Positions 21,766-35,011 of a DNA stretch of 64,000 nucleotides are shown piece after piece. Position 1 is the stretch's first letter; every line of letters starts with the position of its first letter. The stretch covers positions 2,914,001 to 2,978,000 of the forward strand of contig JAHLEZ010000007.1 in NCBI GenBank assembly GCA_020726505.1, read 5' to 3'. This DNA comes from Leptodontidium sp. MPI-SDFR-AT-0119. Taxonomy: Eukaryota; Ascomycota; Leotiomycetes; Helotiales; Leptodontidiaceae. Under the pieces are notes generated by a model. That model made no database searches and was not told where the DNA came from. It saw only the letters and a program-made list of their open reading frames with translations. Made by a program: the position numbers and the translations under genes.

Positions 21766-22010
21766 TTATAACCTCTTCACTTGTCGATGAGAATAACTCA
21801 CCTGTGCGAGAAAATAAGGTCCTTTCACGTTCGAGCGCATGGTGCGGTCGAAATCGGCTTCTGTGGAGCTTTCCAAGTCCTGCATGGGCATGATGCCAGC
21901 ATTGGGAACCAGTAAATCAATCTTTCCGAAGACCTTGATGGTTTCAACTACAAGCATCTCCAACTGGGAGACCAGGGCTACCAGGACCCATGAGTACTCC
22001 GGGATCAATG
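21766..22010 (-). pseudogene. Short-chain dehydrogenase/reductase fragment
   Basis: Leftward frame with FGKIDLLVPNAGIMPMQDLE (the NAG motif of classical SDRs), then TEADFDRTMRSNVKGPYFLAQ, ending at a good GTGAGT donor (21801-21796). The Rossmann TGxxxGIG start and the YxxxK active site are both missing. The stretch upstream of VVETIKVFGKID is out of register with family members. A single exon-sized remnant fused to other debris. Confidence 0.75.
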
Positions 22011-22664
22011 CCAGGAAGGCCGTTATCTCCATAATATATCGCAGAGCATGCTGAAATGAACTGATTCGCGGCATCCTAGCTCGGATCCGAGCTTTTAAAG
22101 TAGATCATTAGTTCGTTCTTGTATCTGGGGCGGGATCTCCATTGTGGCTTGAAGGTGCGATTGTTGGATGATGAAGGTGGGGGGAGGGGGGTGGTGCCAG
22201 ATTTTATAGGTCGTGGGGACCAGCGAACTCGACTTTTCGCAGGTGGGCAGGGGCTTGCGAACTCGACGTAGGGCCTACAACGGCAAGACCCTTTCAATTC
22301 TGGAATTACTATCTATAAGAAAGGTCTTAAGTCAATCACCCAGTCTGATATAGACATTGAACGTTCGAGAGAGAAAAATCTCGGAGCAGCTTCCGATCAT
22401 GCGAAAGTAGCAACCATCCGATTGTCTACAGAACCAATTTGGAGGTTGATAACCTACGCAAATAAGCCCTCTGCCAGGTCCTTTGCATCCACGAGAGAGC
22501 CAGAGCCTGCCGATGTCGGGATTATCCATGTCTCTCAGTACTACATCCACCGACCCTCCTGTTATATATACCAGCCTGATCTCTAAGGCAATAGCAATCT
22601 AGCTACGGATCAAGTCTATGACACGCCGAGAAGTGAGCCCCACCATCTTCATTCGCACATATAA
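22011..22664. other. No gene recognised
   Basis: Low-complexity G-rich stretch at about 22175-22200. The 72-codon minus frame at 22332-22550 has no motif. Confidence 0.4.
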
Positions 22665-23078
22665 CTGACTGTTGGGTCTAAAGAAGCCTTCCGATTAATC
22701 GATCCGCTTCGAACACAGACAGAAGAACAATATCCAATATGCCTCGAAGAACCGGCCAGTGAGGTATGCGGGTCTGCGATTCTTCCAGACTTATTACTCA
22801 AGATTCAGAACCCTGAACTATCCACACCGTGCCACTATCTCCGCGCACAAAGGGCATTGCTTCTGGGAGAGGGTCTGGACAAGGTACCTGTGATCACAGG
22901 GCCACCGGATACGGTAGATGACAGGATTAAAAGACTATTATCAAGATATCAAACGCAATCCAAAGCGCCCTCGAATAATGTCGTCTATTTCCCTGAGCTC
23001 CATCACCGACTATATCTAGCAAATTTATACGGCTTGTACAGTCAGGAGACATTGACTCGGAGACGAAACCCACGCTAA
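22665..23078 (+). pseudogene. Open-frame remnant of unknown protein
   Basis: Open from the TAA at about 22663 to the stop after 23075 (about 137 codons) but without an ATG in the frame. It reads as real protein: EEPASEVCGSAILPDLLL, STPCHYLRAQRALLLG, VVYFPELHHRLYLANLYGLY. I do not recognise the family. It could be the last exon of a gene whose start lies upstream or a repeat-derived frame. Its 3' end lies about 115 bp from the convergent SREBP-like gene. Confidence 0.4.
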
Positions 23079-23193
23079 AGGAAAAGGAAGAGGCAAAAAA
23101 CAATTAACAGCCGCAAAGCAGTTAGAAAATCTTTGAATGACATCTTTGTTGGTCTTCTTTTCCCACAGTTGCAAAATGAGGATACACTGAGGT

Positions 23194-24219
23194 TCATCTC
23201 CTTGTAGCTGGTCCAGTGACCGCTTTCTGTATCGGTTGGATTTGTTGGAAGTCTGTAACTGCTGTTAGCTTGCCAAATTTGCTTGCGTTAAACGACGACG
23301 TACCTGATTGGATGCTCTCGAGAGTTTCACCCTTCGTTGTGACTAGTCTGCTTATTGAATTCATGCTATTGCCATTCTCAAATGCTCCTACGCATGTCTT
23401 CAATGTATTAACCTCGCCGCTGAGTCTTTGCGTCGTTTTCTCCAAGTGTTGGATGTATTCGAGAGCTCTCATTAAGACAGCAGCCTTTCCATACTTTTGT
23501 GGGTTGGGTTTGTCGTCACCCTCGCCGGCGGGATCGTCCTTGCCAACATTGTCATTTGGTCCATAGATAGACGGGATACCTTCGCGAAGCAATTCGATCT
23601 TCGCGTTCAAGTTTGTTCGATATCTCTTTTCGATGGCGTTGTGACCCCGCTTTCTTGATTGATAGCTCAATTGGTCTTTCGCGGTGCTTGGCTGTTCTCC
23701 CAGGCCGACGGATTTGCGTTTGTTGTTCTTGCGTTTGCGGAGTTCTGGCTCGGGGGATGGGGAGAGTGATGCAAGCGACTCCACTGGTGGCGCAGGTTCA
23801 GAAGCAATCTTGATGTTGGAGATTGCGTAGTATGGCATTGCGATGTTTTGCAACCTTCGTTCTTCGGCTTTGGAGAGCCTCGAAAAGTCTTCGAGCTCGA
23901 ACGGGGCATCTGTAAATGGGAAATCGGTTCCAGCAACGTACGATGTCGACATCAAATTAACACCTGAAGTCTCCGGGTCGATGGCCCAGGTGTCTGAGGA
24001 TGACACGCTGCTTTCCATGCTTTCACTGCGTTCGATAGATGAAGGAAGGACCTCCGATGTGGCACCTTCCCGTCCCATCCAGTCGTCCCATTCTTCCAGA
24101 CCAAGCCCTCCACTTAAAGCCACGTCGAAGGCACCTCTGTTGGAATTGACGTGGCCTCTTGGGTTCATCATCACACTGTCGTTACCGATTTGGCGGAAGC
24201 CGAGACTTGTTGAAGGCAT
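23194..24219 (-). CDS. SREBP-family bHLH transcription factor lacking membrane domain (SrbB-like)
   Basis: 341 codons from ATG 24219. A basic helix-loop-helix lies at residues about 188-262: SRKRGHNAIEKRYRTNLNAKI, a loop with an acidic insert, then YGKAAVLMRALEYIQHLE and a short leucine-rich coil. The Tyr in EKRYR in place of Arg is the diagnostic residue of SREBP-class factors that bind E-boxes and sterol-regulatory elements. A 51-bp GT-AG intron (23303-23253) is in phase with no stops, so both spliced (324 aa) and read-through forms are open. There are no transmembrane segments and no C-terminal DUF2014. This matches the soluble SrbB type that acts with SrbA in hypoxia, sterol and iron adaptation in Aspergillus. 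Function here is inferred from that family. Confidence 0.85.
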   Translation of the reverse strand: MPSTSLGFRQIGNDSVMMNPRGHVNSNRGAFDVALSGGLGLEEWDDWMGREGATSEVLPSSIERSESMESSVSSSDTWAIDPETSGVNLMSTSYVAGTDFPFTDAPFELEDFSRLSKAEERRLQNIAMPYYAISNIKIASEPAPPVESLASLSPSPEPELRKRKNNKRKSVGLGEQPSTAKDQLSYQSRKRGHNAIEKRYRTNLNAKIELLREGIPSIYGPNDNVGKDDPAGEGDDKPNPQKYGKAAVLMRALEYIQHLEKTTQRLSGEVNTLKTCVGAFENGNSMNSISRLVTTKGETLESIQSGTSSFNASKFGKLTAVTDFQQIQPIQKAVTGPATRR

Positions 24220-25924
24220 TTCGGGATGGTTTTGTGCTACGAAGGTGTTTGCTGATTTGGGTGAAGCTCAAGTCGATACAGTCAGTACGGGGCCTGAAAA
24301 TTGGAGTTGAGTTGATCGACTTGGTCAAGACCGATGGGGATCGAGAATTTGGAGGCCACTTGGAGAGTTGTTGATGATGAGGTGTGGAGGTTGAAGTGAG
24401 GAAGGAGGGAAGGTTGCCTGGGAACAAAGAGGTCGAGAATGTGGTTTAAAATAAGGCTTAACAGAAAGATATACCTTGAGTCCTTGACATGGAGAAGAAC
24501 GGAGATGGCAGCGCAGGAATCTCGATCGCCAGACCATCAGAGTTGGGCATGGGATTAAAAAATGTTTATTCTCGAAAAGTGATGGCATAGCTATTGGACC
24601 CGAGCATCGGTGGACTCTTGATAGACATGTGGCTGGCCAAACACTCGCAGATGCGGGGAATCTGGTGCCGTTTGAGAAGTCAATCCGCGGGATCAGACTC
24701 AGTGCCCTTACTGGCTGCATAGCATTTCCACGCACCTGCCCCGCACTACCGCTTTTAACCACCCACAGATGGCAGTCGGGCCCAAATCGTTTCGAGCTTT
24801 CACCACATTGAAAGTCCTCCTACCACACCAACATCACACGCTCTGTGTCTCTACTATAGACCATTGAGCTGTCCAAAGCAAGCAAAACAGTCAGTGTTGC
24901 TCTTGAAGTCAGAGTGATGGTGAGGCGCTAATAGCTCTTGCGACTTAAAGGCCTTTCCACGAGCTTTATGACGCTTCCTCGCTGCTCCCACGTCATTCGG
25001 TGTCCAGCGTCTGCAAGGGCCTCTGAGCAGTACTGTAACGCCACGCTGGACCCCTGGAGGTCCCTGGATGAAAACAGTCGGCCCACTCGTACCTAAGCAT
25101 CTCGTGTGTCGGCGACTGAACGCTCCCAGGACGAATCCTCAACCCCCACTTCCCTGGGTAATCACGATCCCCAAATGATGCACCCATTGAAATACTGTTC
25201 GGAATATAGTAGTGTCATAGCCACGAGCTTCGACGGACGGCAGAGGATCGTATCCTGCAATGCCTTCATTGAAGCTCTTTGTGATTGGTTCATCTCTCGG
25301 TGGCAGACCCCTAATCTTCACGCCATATCTCTGTCTACTCCGTAGTACCTCGAATACATATTGTACAGGCGGTAGTAGTTGTTAAATCGGCCCACATAAA
25401 GTCGGAATTTCTGGGTGGCCTGACCAATCACCTGGTCAAGATACCTGATCCTGCTCTTTGATTGAGTCCACCACTTAACATTTATTGACCTTTTTGACCC
25501 CGCGCTGCACAACCGGGAATACCTCCTTTCTTGTAAGCTTGCAGCTGGTGCGTCCAATCTGGCGGTAGTCTACTTCGTCCCGCAATGCGACATGCCAAGG
25601 TCTGGACTTGGGACTGATCGATCGATCCATTTGCGTCGATACCGTAGCCTTATCTGCATGTGATCCCGGTCGCATCAATGTTGAGTCTGCCGAAATCGCA
25701 CGATTTGCTCTGAGGCATGGTAGCAAGTCATAAATATATATCGCTGGGAGTAGATCGATACAGCAACAGGGGATTCTTCTTCAAACAACAGGTCAGAAAG
25801 ACCCGTACTCAACATTTTCCAGGCAGTCTACTCGATATATCGAGAACTCACTAACCTGCAAAGGACATTACAGCAAGGTATTGTCAAGAGTATCATGTGA
25901 TGCTCGCCGCCTAAGCGACCTCTT
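24220..25924. other. Upstream region of the SREBP-like gene, no further gene
   Basis: Presumed long promoter/5' leader of the minus-strand bHLH gene. Frames up to 145 codons occur on both strands with no motif and conflicting orientation. Nothing else recognised. Confidence 0.4.
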
Positions 25925-26898
25925 CAACTACTAGTTCTCTATGCGACTCTCTGTGAATTACTCTTCTAGAATGCGAAGTCGACTCTTTTATAGTGTTTCT
26001 CTTATATGTGTCTTTGTAGGCTTTATACTACTCCCTAGCGTGTACTAACTTATTACTTGGCTAAGGTTAACACTAGGCGTATTAGTGAAAGTATTAACTC
26101 TAAGGGCATTAGTATTAAGAGAGCTAGGCGAGGGGACAAAAGAAGAGGCAAATGACATATTAACGTCGTTTATAATAGACTACTCTATTAGAGGAGGGAC
26201 GACTTTCGGCTTGACTTAGCGAGTTAAAGGGAGAGGTCTAGTAAAGAGAGGTTGTCGACTTCGTCGTGTAAATGTTACGACAGGTATGCCTCGGCTAGGT
26301 CAGGGGTCCGAAACAGGTCCGACTCCCCTCTGACTCCCTATATATATGGCTCCCTCCTGTAGAGTAGCTCTGTAGTTTTGTATTCTAAGTGTTAAGTCAA
26401 CCTTCTGCGGCCAAGGCTCTTGCGTCGTGACAGTAAAGGCGGAAGTCAGAGAGGAAAAGGAGGGTATTAGTAGTAGAGTAAATATTGACTTCACTATTAA
26501 TAGAGGTTTTAATGTTGCCATTCGTTAAGCTATACGGCTTAGTATCGGCCTTTCTTGTATTTAAGCTTTTAGGTCGTAACTACTTATAAGAGAATTTAGG
26601 GGAGGAAGATATTTACTATCTTCTTAAACGAGTTAAAAGAGTTATAAATAATGTGACGCTTGCCCTAAAAAGACGGCAATCACGTGTAACTAACGCCTTA
26701 CATATTAACACAAAACATATAACAATACTAAGCATTAACTTAGAATCTACAACTCTAGAGGAAAGAAGGTAAAGAAAGAAGAGGTCTATATACAAAAGGT
26801 CGGTATGTCTAACACTATAGTAATCTCGGTACGTCCCGATCAGGAAGTACTAAGTGGAGCCGGTGGAAATGAGGCTCTAGGCATCGCCGGTCGTCACA
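25925..26898 (-). mobile_element. Truncated family-A gypsy copy: 5' LTR, leader and gag start
   Basis: Minus orientation. The LTR is 26652-26898 (247 bp, TGTGACGCTTG...CGTCACA on the plus strand). The internal part 26651-25925 matches the reverse complement of element A from 38647 to about 39185, including the gag beginning. It carries many extra C-to-T/G-to-A changes. A 160-bp solo LTR of a third family interrupts it. No pol region remains. Confidence 0.85.
26273..26432. repeat. Solo LTR, family C, with GTAAA target duplication
   Basis: A 160-bp insertion relative to element A. Ends are TGTTACGACAGG and GCGTCGTGACA (near-inverted termini). It is flanked by identical GTAAA at 26268-26272 and 26433-26437. 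A TATATATA box lies at about 26338-26346. Confidence 0.85.
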
Positions 26899-27660
26899 AT
26901 TAGTATACATAGCAAATCCGAGATAACATTAACATTAAAATGTTCTAACTATAATGTTTTAGAGCCAAGTATTAAAGGGATCGTCGGGGCTTAAGTTTAA
27001 TAAATTATGTCGTAAGAGTCTTTAAAGTCTAATACTCTAGAACCATCGAAGCCGTAGTGGCTCTGTGGCTGGAGATACAAGATTTGACGGTCACAGCCCT
27101 GCCGTTGATTGGACCACTCAGCACCAAGAGAAAACCCCATATGATTAGCAGCGACCCCGAAATCACCCCCAGAGTTATTCTTCACATTCAGAAGCTACGG
27201 CTTCCACAAACGGCCGCCAACCTAGCCCAAAACATGCCCGGAGCTGATGTGGTCATGTGTCGGTATGGTTGCCATGCGAACTTGATTTTTAGCATGCTCA
27301 CCAGTCTCCCGTGCTCTGGTTTAAGACCAGCCGTTTATAGCTCTCTTATAGTTAAAATAGGTAGCAGCTCCTTGTAATATTACCAAATCTGCCGTGTGCT
27401 TAAAATTGCATGCTGTATGCTGCTGAGAGCTCAATTCTGCTGCACCTGTTGTGTACAGTACACGCATCCACCAAGTGAGGCGGAATTCCGCAGTTTCCGA
27501 ATTGAAAGGCTTACGAAGAGCCACAAGTGCCATTGGTTCGGTACACGAAGTATTTTGTACTGTCATATTAGTTGCAGGCACTTTTAAACAAAAAGTCTCA
27601 TGATATCCGTAGTGAACCGGAGCGGAGATTGTATACTTTTTAATTGATAGTCAAATCCAC
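26899..27660. other. Spacer, no gene supported
   Basis: One 106-codon plus frame at 27057-27377 and overlapping minus frames lack motifs. Not RIPed as heavily as its flanks. Confidence 0.35.
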
Positions 27661-28724
27661 TAACGTCTAACCCCACCCTTCCGGCCACCTCGCTTGACTT
27701 CACTGCTACTTATATTACTTCACATTAATAATTAATAATTATTTTATTCTCTAATCGTTTTTCTTGAAATTTAAAGTACGAATTGTTCATATCATAAAGC
27801 CTAAATACACTAAATATAACATCGAATCTACTTTAGAAGATGTGGCAAATAGTAAATCTATACGAAAGGCATCGCTTAAGTAGGGTGTTCTAAGGAGTAC
27901 CGTTTAAGATCACAATATAACGACTTAGTCACGTCAAGAGGGTGCTAGCCACTTGCAAAGACTACTTATAGTAATAGAGAAACAATTAACTAATTAGGTA
28001 CTAAATTAAGAGGCTCTTAGCTATAGAGTTACGCACGCACAGATTCGGCTTTTTACGGAGAGGCTTCTAGTTCTTTAAGGGGATCACAAACCACTCGAAA
28101 GACACTAGATTACACGATTTTTAGCTCTAATCCTGTTATTAAGACTAAAAAGTAAATCCCTATTGATTTTATACGAGTCAATTACGCTTGATCTAAAGTT
28201 ATTAAGCCTTAGTTCTAAAAACTACAGATTCCGGTAATTAAAGCTATTCTAGCTAGCTAACGATAGAATATAGACGAGACAGGTATTATGAAAGGTTATA
28301 ATCTTAATAAATATATTATAAGGAGTGCCGAAACACGTATAGTACAAGGGAAATAGCTAGGTTCTCATGATTAGACGACAATTCTTAAGTGTATCTCAGT
28401 AATTAGAGCTTCGACAGATTTAGTTATAATATATAAGGGGAAATTAATATAATAACAGTAGTTTCCGTCTAAATTAGATTTATTCGACAATTGGCACTTT
28501 ATAGTAACCGAAAATAAGTGGACGATTAATGCCACGGCTTTAGAGTGGCTAGAGAAGGTGTTTATCCCTTAGACTTAACCACGTGATCATTTAATAAGAC
28601 TCCTTATTCTAGACGGCCATAGAAGCCATAAGACAATAGAATTCCTTTAGAAGTGCCTTGAGTATAATATATATATCTTATTTTTACTAGCACATATGTC
28701 ACACGTCTTATAACCTCTTAATTT

Positions 28725-29026
28725 TGTTACGACCTACGATGCGCCTCGTATTCTATCCGACACGGGCTCGTAACATCGCTGGCTATGCGACGGCGCTAAG
28801 CCCAATAGGGAAGACTAGGTGGCGAGCCTGCGACCTATTGACGTGAATAGCACTCGACTACGCTAGGCCCTATTAGGAGGGTCCTTTATATATATATACT
28901 CGGGCCCTCCTTTGTGGAGAGCTCTCTTTTCCTTCTTGTCTTTTCTTCTCGATTCTGAGCGTAGCCTTAAGTCTAAATACAAAGCTTGAGTTAACTCGCC
29001 GTATTAACCTTTAGCCAGCCGTAATA
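28725..29026 (+). repeat. Element B 5' LTR
   Basis: TGTTACGACC start. The end is mutated to GTAATA, where the 3' LTR keeps GTAACA. A run of TATATA at about 28890-28900 may be the promoter. Confidence 0.9.
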
Positions 29027-32000
29027 TAAAAAAAGACTAATACCTCTTCACTATAAAGCGTTATATTTCACTTAGTCTTGCGCTTTATTAACTTGCCCTT
29101 ATAATAAGCTAATAACGAGCCTTAACACCTTAGCCTATTCGATAGATAAGTACTTCTCTACTTTAGTAGTAGACTGTCTTAGAGAAAGCTAGATATTCTC
29201 TCGCGATTAACTTGCCTTACCGCAACTTAACACGCGCCTTATTTTAAACGTATGTCTAATTAATATATTGATTAATAACCTTAAATACCTCTTTACTTTA
29301 CTTTACTACTACTACCGACTTCTCCCCCTCGTCGGCGAAGCTCTAGAGAAAGGAGCGCCCCTATACGGCTAGGCTTTACCGACACCCTTATCCCTTTAGT
29401 CGAGACTCTCTCGGAGGAGCTAGAGAGCTTTAACGGATTCGACTTAGACCTAGAGGACAAATCCCAGCGCTTCTTTGACGCATCGCTAAAGCCTACTAAT
29501 ATAGAAGGCCTTACCCCCGCTTAATAAGTTAAGGTAAATCAGTTAATTAAGGACTCTATTAGCTCTACTGTCGCCGCTGTTATTATATAAGCCCTTACTT
29601 AATATGCTATTAATAACCCTCGCTAAGGGACTAATACTCCCTCCCTTTCTAACCGATCTATACGTGCTCTTACGGCGGACCTCTAGCCTACCACTGATTA
29701 TTACCTCCTTAAACTAAACCCTATTATCCCTGCCGTTAAGCCTAATAAAGTCAAGTACTTTTATACCCCTTTTAGTGACTATAAGGGCGAAATTAAATAT
29801 AATACTTAAAAGATAAATATAAAACTCTTTATTTAAAAGTACTTAAGTAACTTCCTTATTAGCGAATTGTAAGTTTATACTTACTTTAAGTATACGAAGG
29901 GAGAGGCTAAGACTATTATCTTTTAATAAATAGACCCCGACTTTACTAAAGACTTTAATAGAGCCGCTGACGTCTTAAAAGCCTTAAACTAACGTTTCTT
30001 TAACTATAACTAAGTATAAGTAGTTAAGTTTAAGTATAACTAATTATAAATAAGTAATATAACTTATAACGAATTCTATACGAAGTTCACGACGTATATA
30101 ACTACTAAAAAAATCTTACTTAACTACTAGTTCGACGACGTATACGAGAAAGTCTTAAATAAGCTTAAGTACGATATTTAAACTAAGAAGTATAAATTTA
30201 CTAGAGATTATACGGCTCTTAATAAGTTCTTAGTCGTCTTAGATCGCGAGTTATAGAATATCGTTATTAGACAAGTTAATAAACGTGTTACTACTATTAT
30301 TTACGACGCCCCTCGAGTCTCCTTTAATAATACTAATACTAGCGACTCGCGTAGTATTTTAAAGAAAAATAGTTAGCGTTTGACTTCACTTACTCTTATT
30401 ACTCACGCATAGAGACCACTGACTCTAAGACAGTTATTAAATGTCCGCCAGCGTACGCCCTCTCCTTCGCTTGTCTTACGCTGACTTGAGTCCCCTGTAC
30501 CTCTTCTTATTCTTAGAGACGTCTCTTCTAACACTTGTCTCTATTATAATAAGACCGGCTATTAAGCTAGCGACTGCCCTAAGCGCCGTAAAGACTAGGC
30601 TCTTAATAAATCGATTTCTTAGTTAATCGTCGGCGAGGATCTAGAGACTAATAAGCTATTAAAAAACTCTTAGGCCGTGGCAAAGACTTACACCTCGACA
30701 TAGGCCATAACTTATAGAAGGACTTAATATTTAATTTCCGTGCTCTTATTAAAAGACGACAGTTCTTAATTAATATTAAACTAAGAAAGAATAAATTCTT
30801 TATTAAACCACTTATATATATTAATAATAAAGTTAATATTTTTAGTATTATTAAAACCTCTTTCGTATATTAACTTATTAAGTAATTTAATATTTCCTTT
30901 ATATCCCTCCCTTAGTTAATCGTCTTAATTAACTATAATAGTAAGAAAAGTAAACTAATTAATATAGTCGTCTTACTTACTTTAATAATTAATCGCCAGC
31001 GAATTAACTTCCCTTTTCTAGTGACTGACTTAAGAAACACTAACGTCTTAATTAGTCGGAAGTTCCTCGAGTATTACGACTTAAAGTAGTTATATATAAA
31101 GGACTAAAATCGACTAGAATAGCTATTAGACATACCCGTTTAGCCGCACTTTAATTAGCGAGTCTTTATTAATATTAATTATTCTAACTAACTAATTATT
31201 AAGTCTCACTAGCTCGATACAGAACGAAGGGATACTCTTATTAATATAGATAACTACCGCCGGAGGCAGGCTAGGCTTACGGCACTCGACGATTCCTTTA
31301 AGTTAAAAGTCTCCGCACGACTTATCGCTAGTGTCTCGCCGACTCGACCCTCGAGCTTTATTAGAGAGGTTAAAGAGCGCTTATGTACTATAAAGGATTA
31401 ATTAAATCCTTTAATATCCTGTGATCTGGGATTATTACTTAAAGACAAGAGAGCCCGTGGAGCCTTCTTAGCGAATCACTAACTAAAGGCGATTATTATA
31501 AAGATCTTTTTTATATTAGTAGTAGTGATATTTACGACGTACCTTTAACTTAAAAGAGTTAAGAAGAATAAAGTGGAAACCTTTATAGGCTTAATATATA
31601 AGATCGACTAAGAGTTAACTTGTCGCCGGCGAGAGGCCTTAAACTAATTAAGTGTCGAGCTCACATTAATAAATAGAGACTTGACTTTAGAGAAGGCCCT
31701 AGAGGCTAAGTACGCGCAAGATAACGAGTTAGTAAGTAAGAAGCTCTCGGCAGAATATTAAGAGTATACTTTTCTCTTCTCTTAGCGAGCCTCTAATAAG
31801 CTATTAATATATTATTAAGTCGTAGACTACTAAATCGAGCTTATTAAAGAGAACGACTTGTCCTTTGAACCTCTCTGGCGTATAACTAAAGAATAGTTAT
31901 TAGAGACTAAGCGGTATATTATTAATAACTTATATAAAGGCTTTATTGAGCCCTTTAATATACCTTACGCGGCCCTTATTCTCTTCGCTAAAAAAGCCGA

Positions 32001-35000
32001 TGGCGGTCTCCGGCTATACGTCGACTACCGGAAGCTAAATGCCCTATTAAAGAAGAACCTGTACTCGATCCCTCTAATTGACGAGATAATAATACGTATT
32101 TATGAAGCAAAGGTCTTCACAAAGCTTAATATTTAATAGGCTTTTTATTGTATTTATATATCCCCCGAGAGCGAAGATTATACGACCTTCTATACTTAAT
32201 ATAATATATATAAATATAAAGTCCTTCCCTTTAACTTTATAAATAGTTTAGCGACTTTTTAACGTTTTATTAATAATATCCTTATAAAGTACCTCGACGA
32301 CTTCTACGCGGCTTATATAAACGACATCCTTATATACTCGTCAACTCTCGAGAAGTACAAGGTCTATATTAAGAAAGTAATAGTAATATTATAGGCACAC
32401 AGACTCTAAGCTAATATTAAGAAGTCCGAGTTTAATATATAAAAAACAAGGTTCTTAGGATTTATTATTAGAGTTAATAACGTAAAAGTAGACTCAAAGA
32501 AGATTAGTGTAATTAAAGACTAGTAATACGTTAATAATATACGAAGTATATAAAGCTATCTTAACTTTTATAACTTCTACTACCGGTTTATTAAAAACTA
32601 TAGTCGTATTATACGTCCCTTTACGATATTTACTAAAAAGGACGTTCCCTTCGTCTTTAATAACGCTTATAAAAACGCCTAAGAGACTCTTTAGGAAGCC
32701 CTCTAATTTACGCCAGTTCTTTATTACTACGACCCTATTAAGTAAACGCGGCTAGAGACTAATTCCTCGGATAGAGTCGTCGCTAGGGTTTTATCTTAAC
32801 TTTAAGAGGACAATACTTTTTACCCCGTAAGATACTTCTCGAAAACTATAATAGACCCTAAGCTTAACTACTTGATTAACGATAAAGAGATACTAGCGAT
32901 CTTTTAGTTATTTAAGTAATATCGCCTAAAGCTTTTAAGTGCCTAAAAAAATGTCTTTATTTATATAAACTATTAAGCCCTAAAGTACTTTATAACTACT
33001 AAGGACTTTACGGCTAGACAGGCTTAATAAGCTAAGTTCTTTGCGGATTTTTATTTCACGATTATATATTATATTAAGACGACTAATACGTTAGCTAACG
33101 CTTTATCTCGACGAGATTAAGACTTTACAGCTATAGAGGCACGTAAGCGGGCTATCTATAGTTAATAGTTAATTCCGACTAATAAAGTTAACCCGCGAGT
33201 CGCTAACGACTTCTAGCTCTTTACCGTCGACTTAATAGACGCTTATATTAAAGTCGTAGAAACGATACCCTTAGTACTTATAGAGGCTATAATCCCAGAT
33301 CACGATACTAAGCCACGTGACAAGCTAGAGCTAGAACCCGAGCTTAATATCGGAGTATTAATCGACCTAGAGACGCTTACTGCAGAGGAGCTAGACCTTA
33401 ACTCTATAGTAACTTACGATATCGCGAAATATAACGCTATTAACTAAGTACTCCTAGTTAATAAGACTTCGCCTTTACTAGAGCTTCTCTAATAAAAAGC
33501 TAAGGAATAGTTATTAGATTACAAGTTAGTAAACGACAAGTTATTATTCTAAGGCCGCTTAGAAGTGCCCTTAGAGCCGCTAAAGCTTTGTATAATACTT
33601 ATTCGCTATATATATTCTTAACCTTTAGTAGTACACGCGGGGATTGGAAAGATAAAGGCATTATTAAGTCGTAAATATTATTAAAATAGCCTTATTATAA
33701 ACATAGCTCGATACGTGGCATACTATAGTTACTCCCGATAAAAGGCTCGTAAGGATAAGACTCTTAGTTTCTTATACCCCCTACTAATTCTTACTCAGCC
33801 GTACTAATACCTTATAATAGACTTTATAAAGTTACTACTAAATAAGTACGGCTATAACTTCGCTATAATTATTATTAACCGCTTATTTAAGAAACCGGTC
33901 TTAATATCTTATAATAATACAATTACAGCTAAGGGTATAATTACTCTCTTCCTTGTCTATTAAACTCGACACTTTAATATGCCGGACTTTATTATCTCGG
34001 ACTAAGGACTTTAGTTCGTTTCCTCCTTTTAGAAGAAGTATTATCGTATCCTCGGGACTAAGGTGAAGTTAATAATAGCGTATAACTTAAACGTCGACGA
34101 CTAGACAAAGGTCACGAACTAATATATTAAGTAGCGGCTTTATCCCTTTTACTATTATTACTAAGACAATTAAAGCGACTTCTTATTAATTATAGATATT
34201 ATTTAACTAACGTTATTACACGAGTCCTTAGGCCGCCTGTCTCCTTTTTAGTTACTTAACAGCGTTAAGCTAAGGACTTCTTAGGACTTAGTTAACCTAA
34301 AGCCTCTAGTTATAATAATAGAGAAACTTAATCGCGAGGAGGCTCTCTAAGTAATATTATAAATAAAGGAGGTTATAGAAGTCGTATAGTCGTCCTTTAA
34401 AGATTAATAAGAGAAAATAAAACGACTAGCGAATCGTGGGCGACGTGCTATCGACTAAGACGTTAGCGACTTAGTACTAGTAGACACTTAGAACTAGAAT
34501 GTCGACTAACCCTTAAAGAAGCTCTTTAATAAGTAATACGGCTTAATTAAAGTAATTACTAAAAAAAGAGAGAATTAAAGAGTTAAGCTACTAAAGGACT
34601 AATTAATTCACCTCGTTTTCTACTTACACTTACTTTACAAGTACATCGACAACCCCCTACCGGGACAAGCCAAAGTTACGCCGGCACTTATTTAGTTACT
34701 ACTTAAGTAAGATAAGTGGGAAATTAAAGGCATCTTTAGCTCTAAGGTTATACGAAATAAGTTATTTTATTATATTAAGTGGCTAAGCGCCGACGAAGAC
34801 TTAAAGTAATATTTATACTCAGATACTATAATAGCTCCGTATATAATTAAGAGGTTTTACTTAAAGTATCCGACTGCCAAAGGCCTACTAAGAGCTCTCC
34901 TAAAGTGGCTAGAGGCCTATAACGCTAGTATTGACGACTACAACGACCTCGAGGACGACACAGTTATAGCTACAACTACGCGGACGTAGTTTTTTCAGAG

Positions 35001-35011
35001 GGGGGGGGTAA

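Noticed and set aside
24325..24762. 145-codon minus-strand frame upstream of the SREBP-like gene
   Set aside because: No domain, and it lies in the likely promoter/leader. It is not supported as an upstream exon of the bHLH protein.
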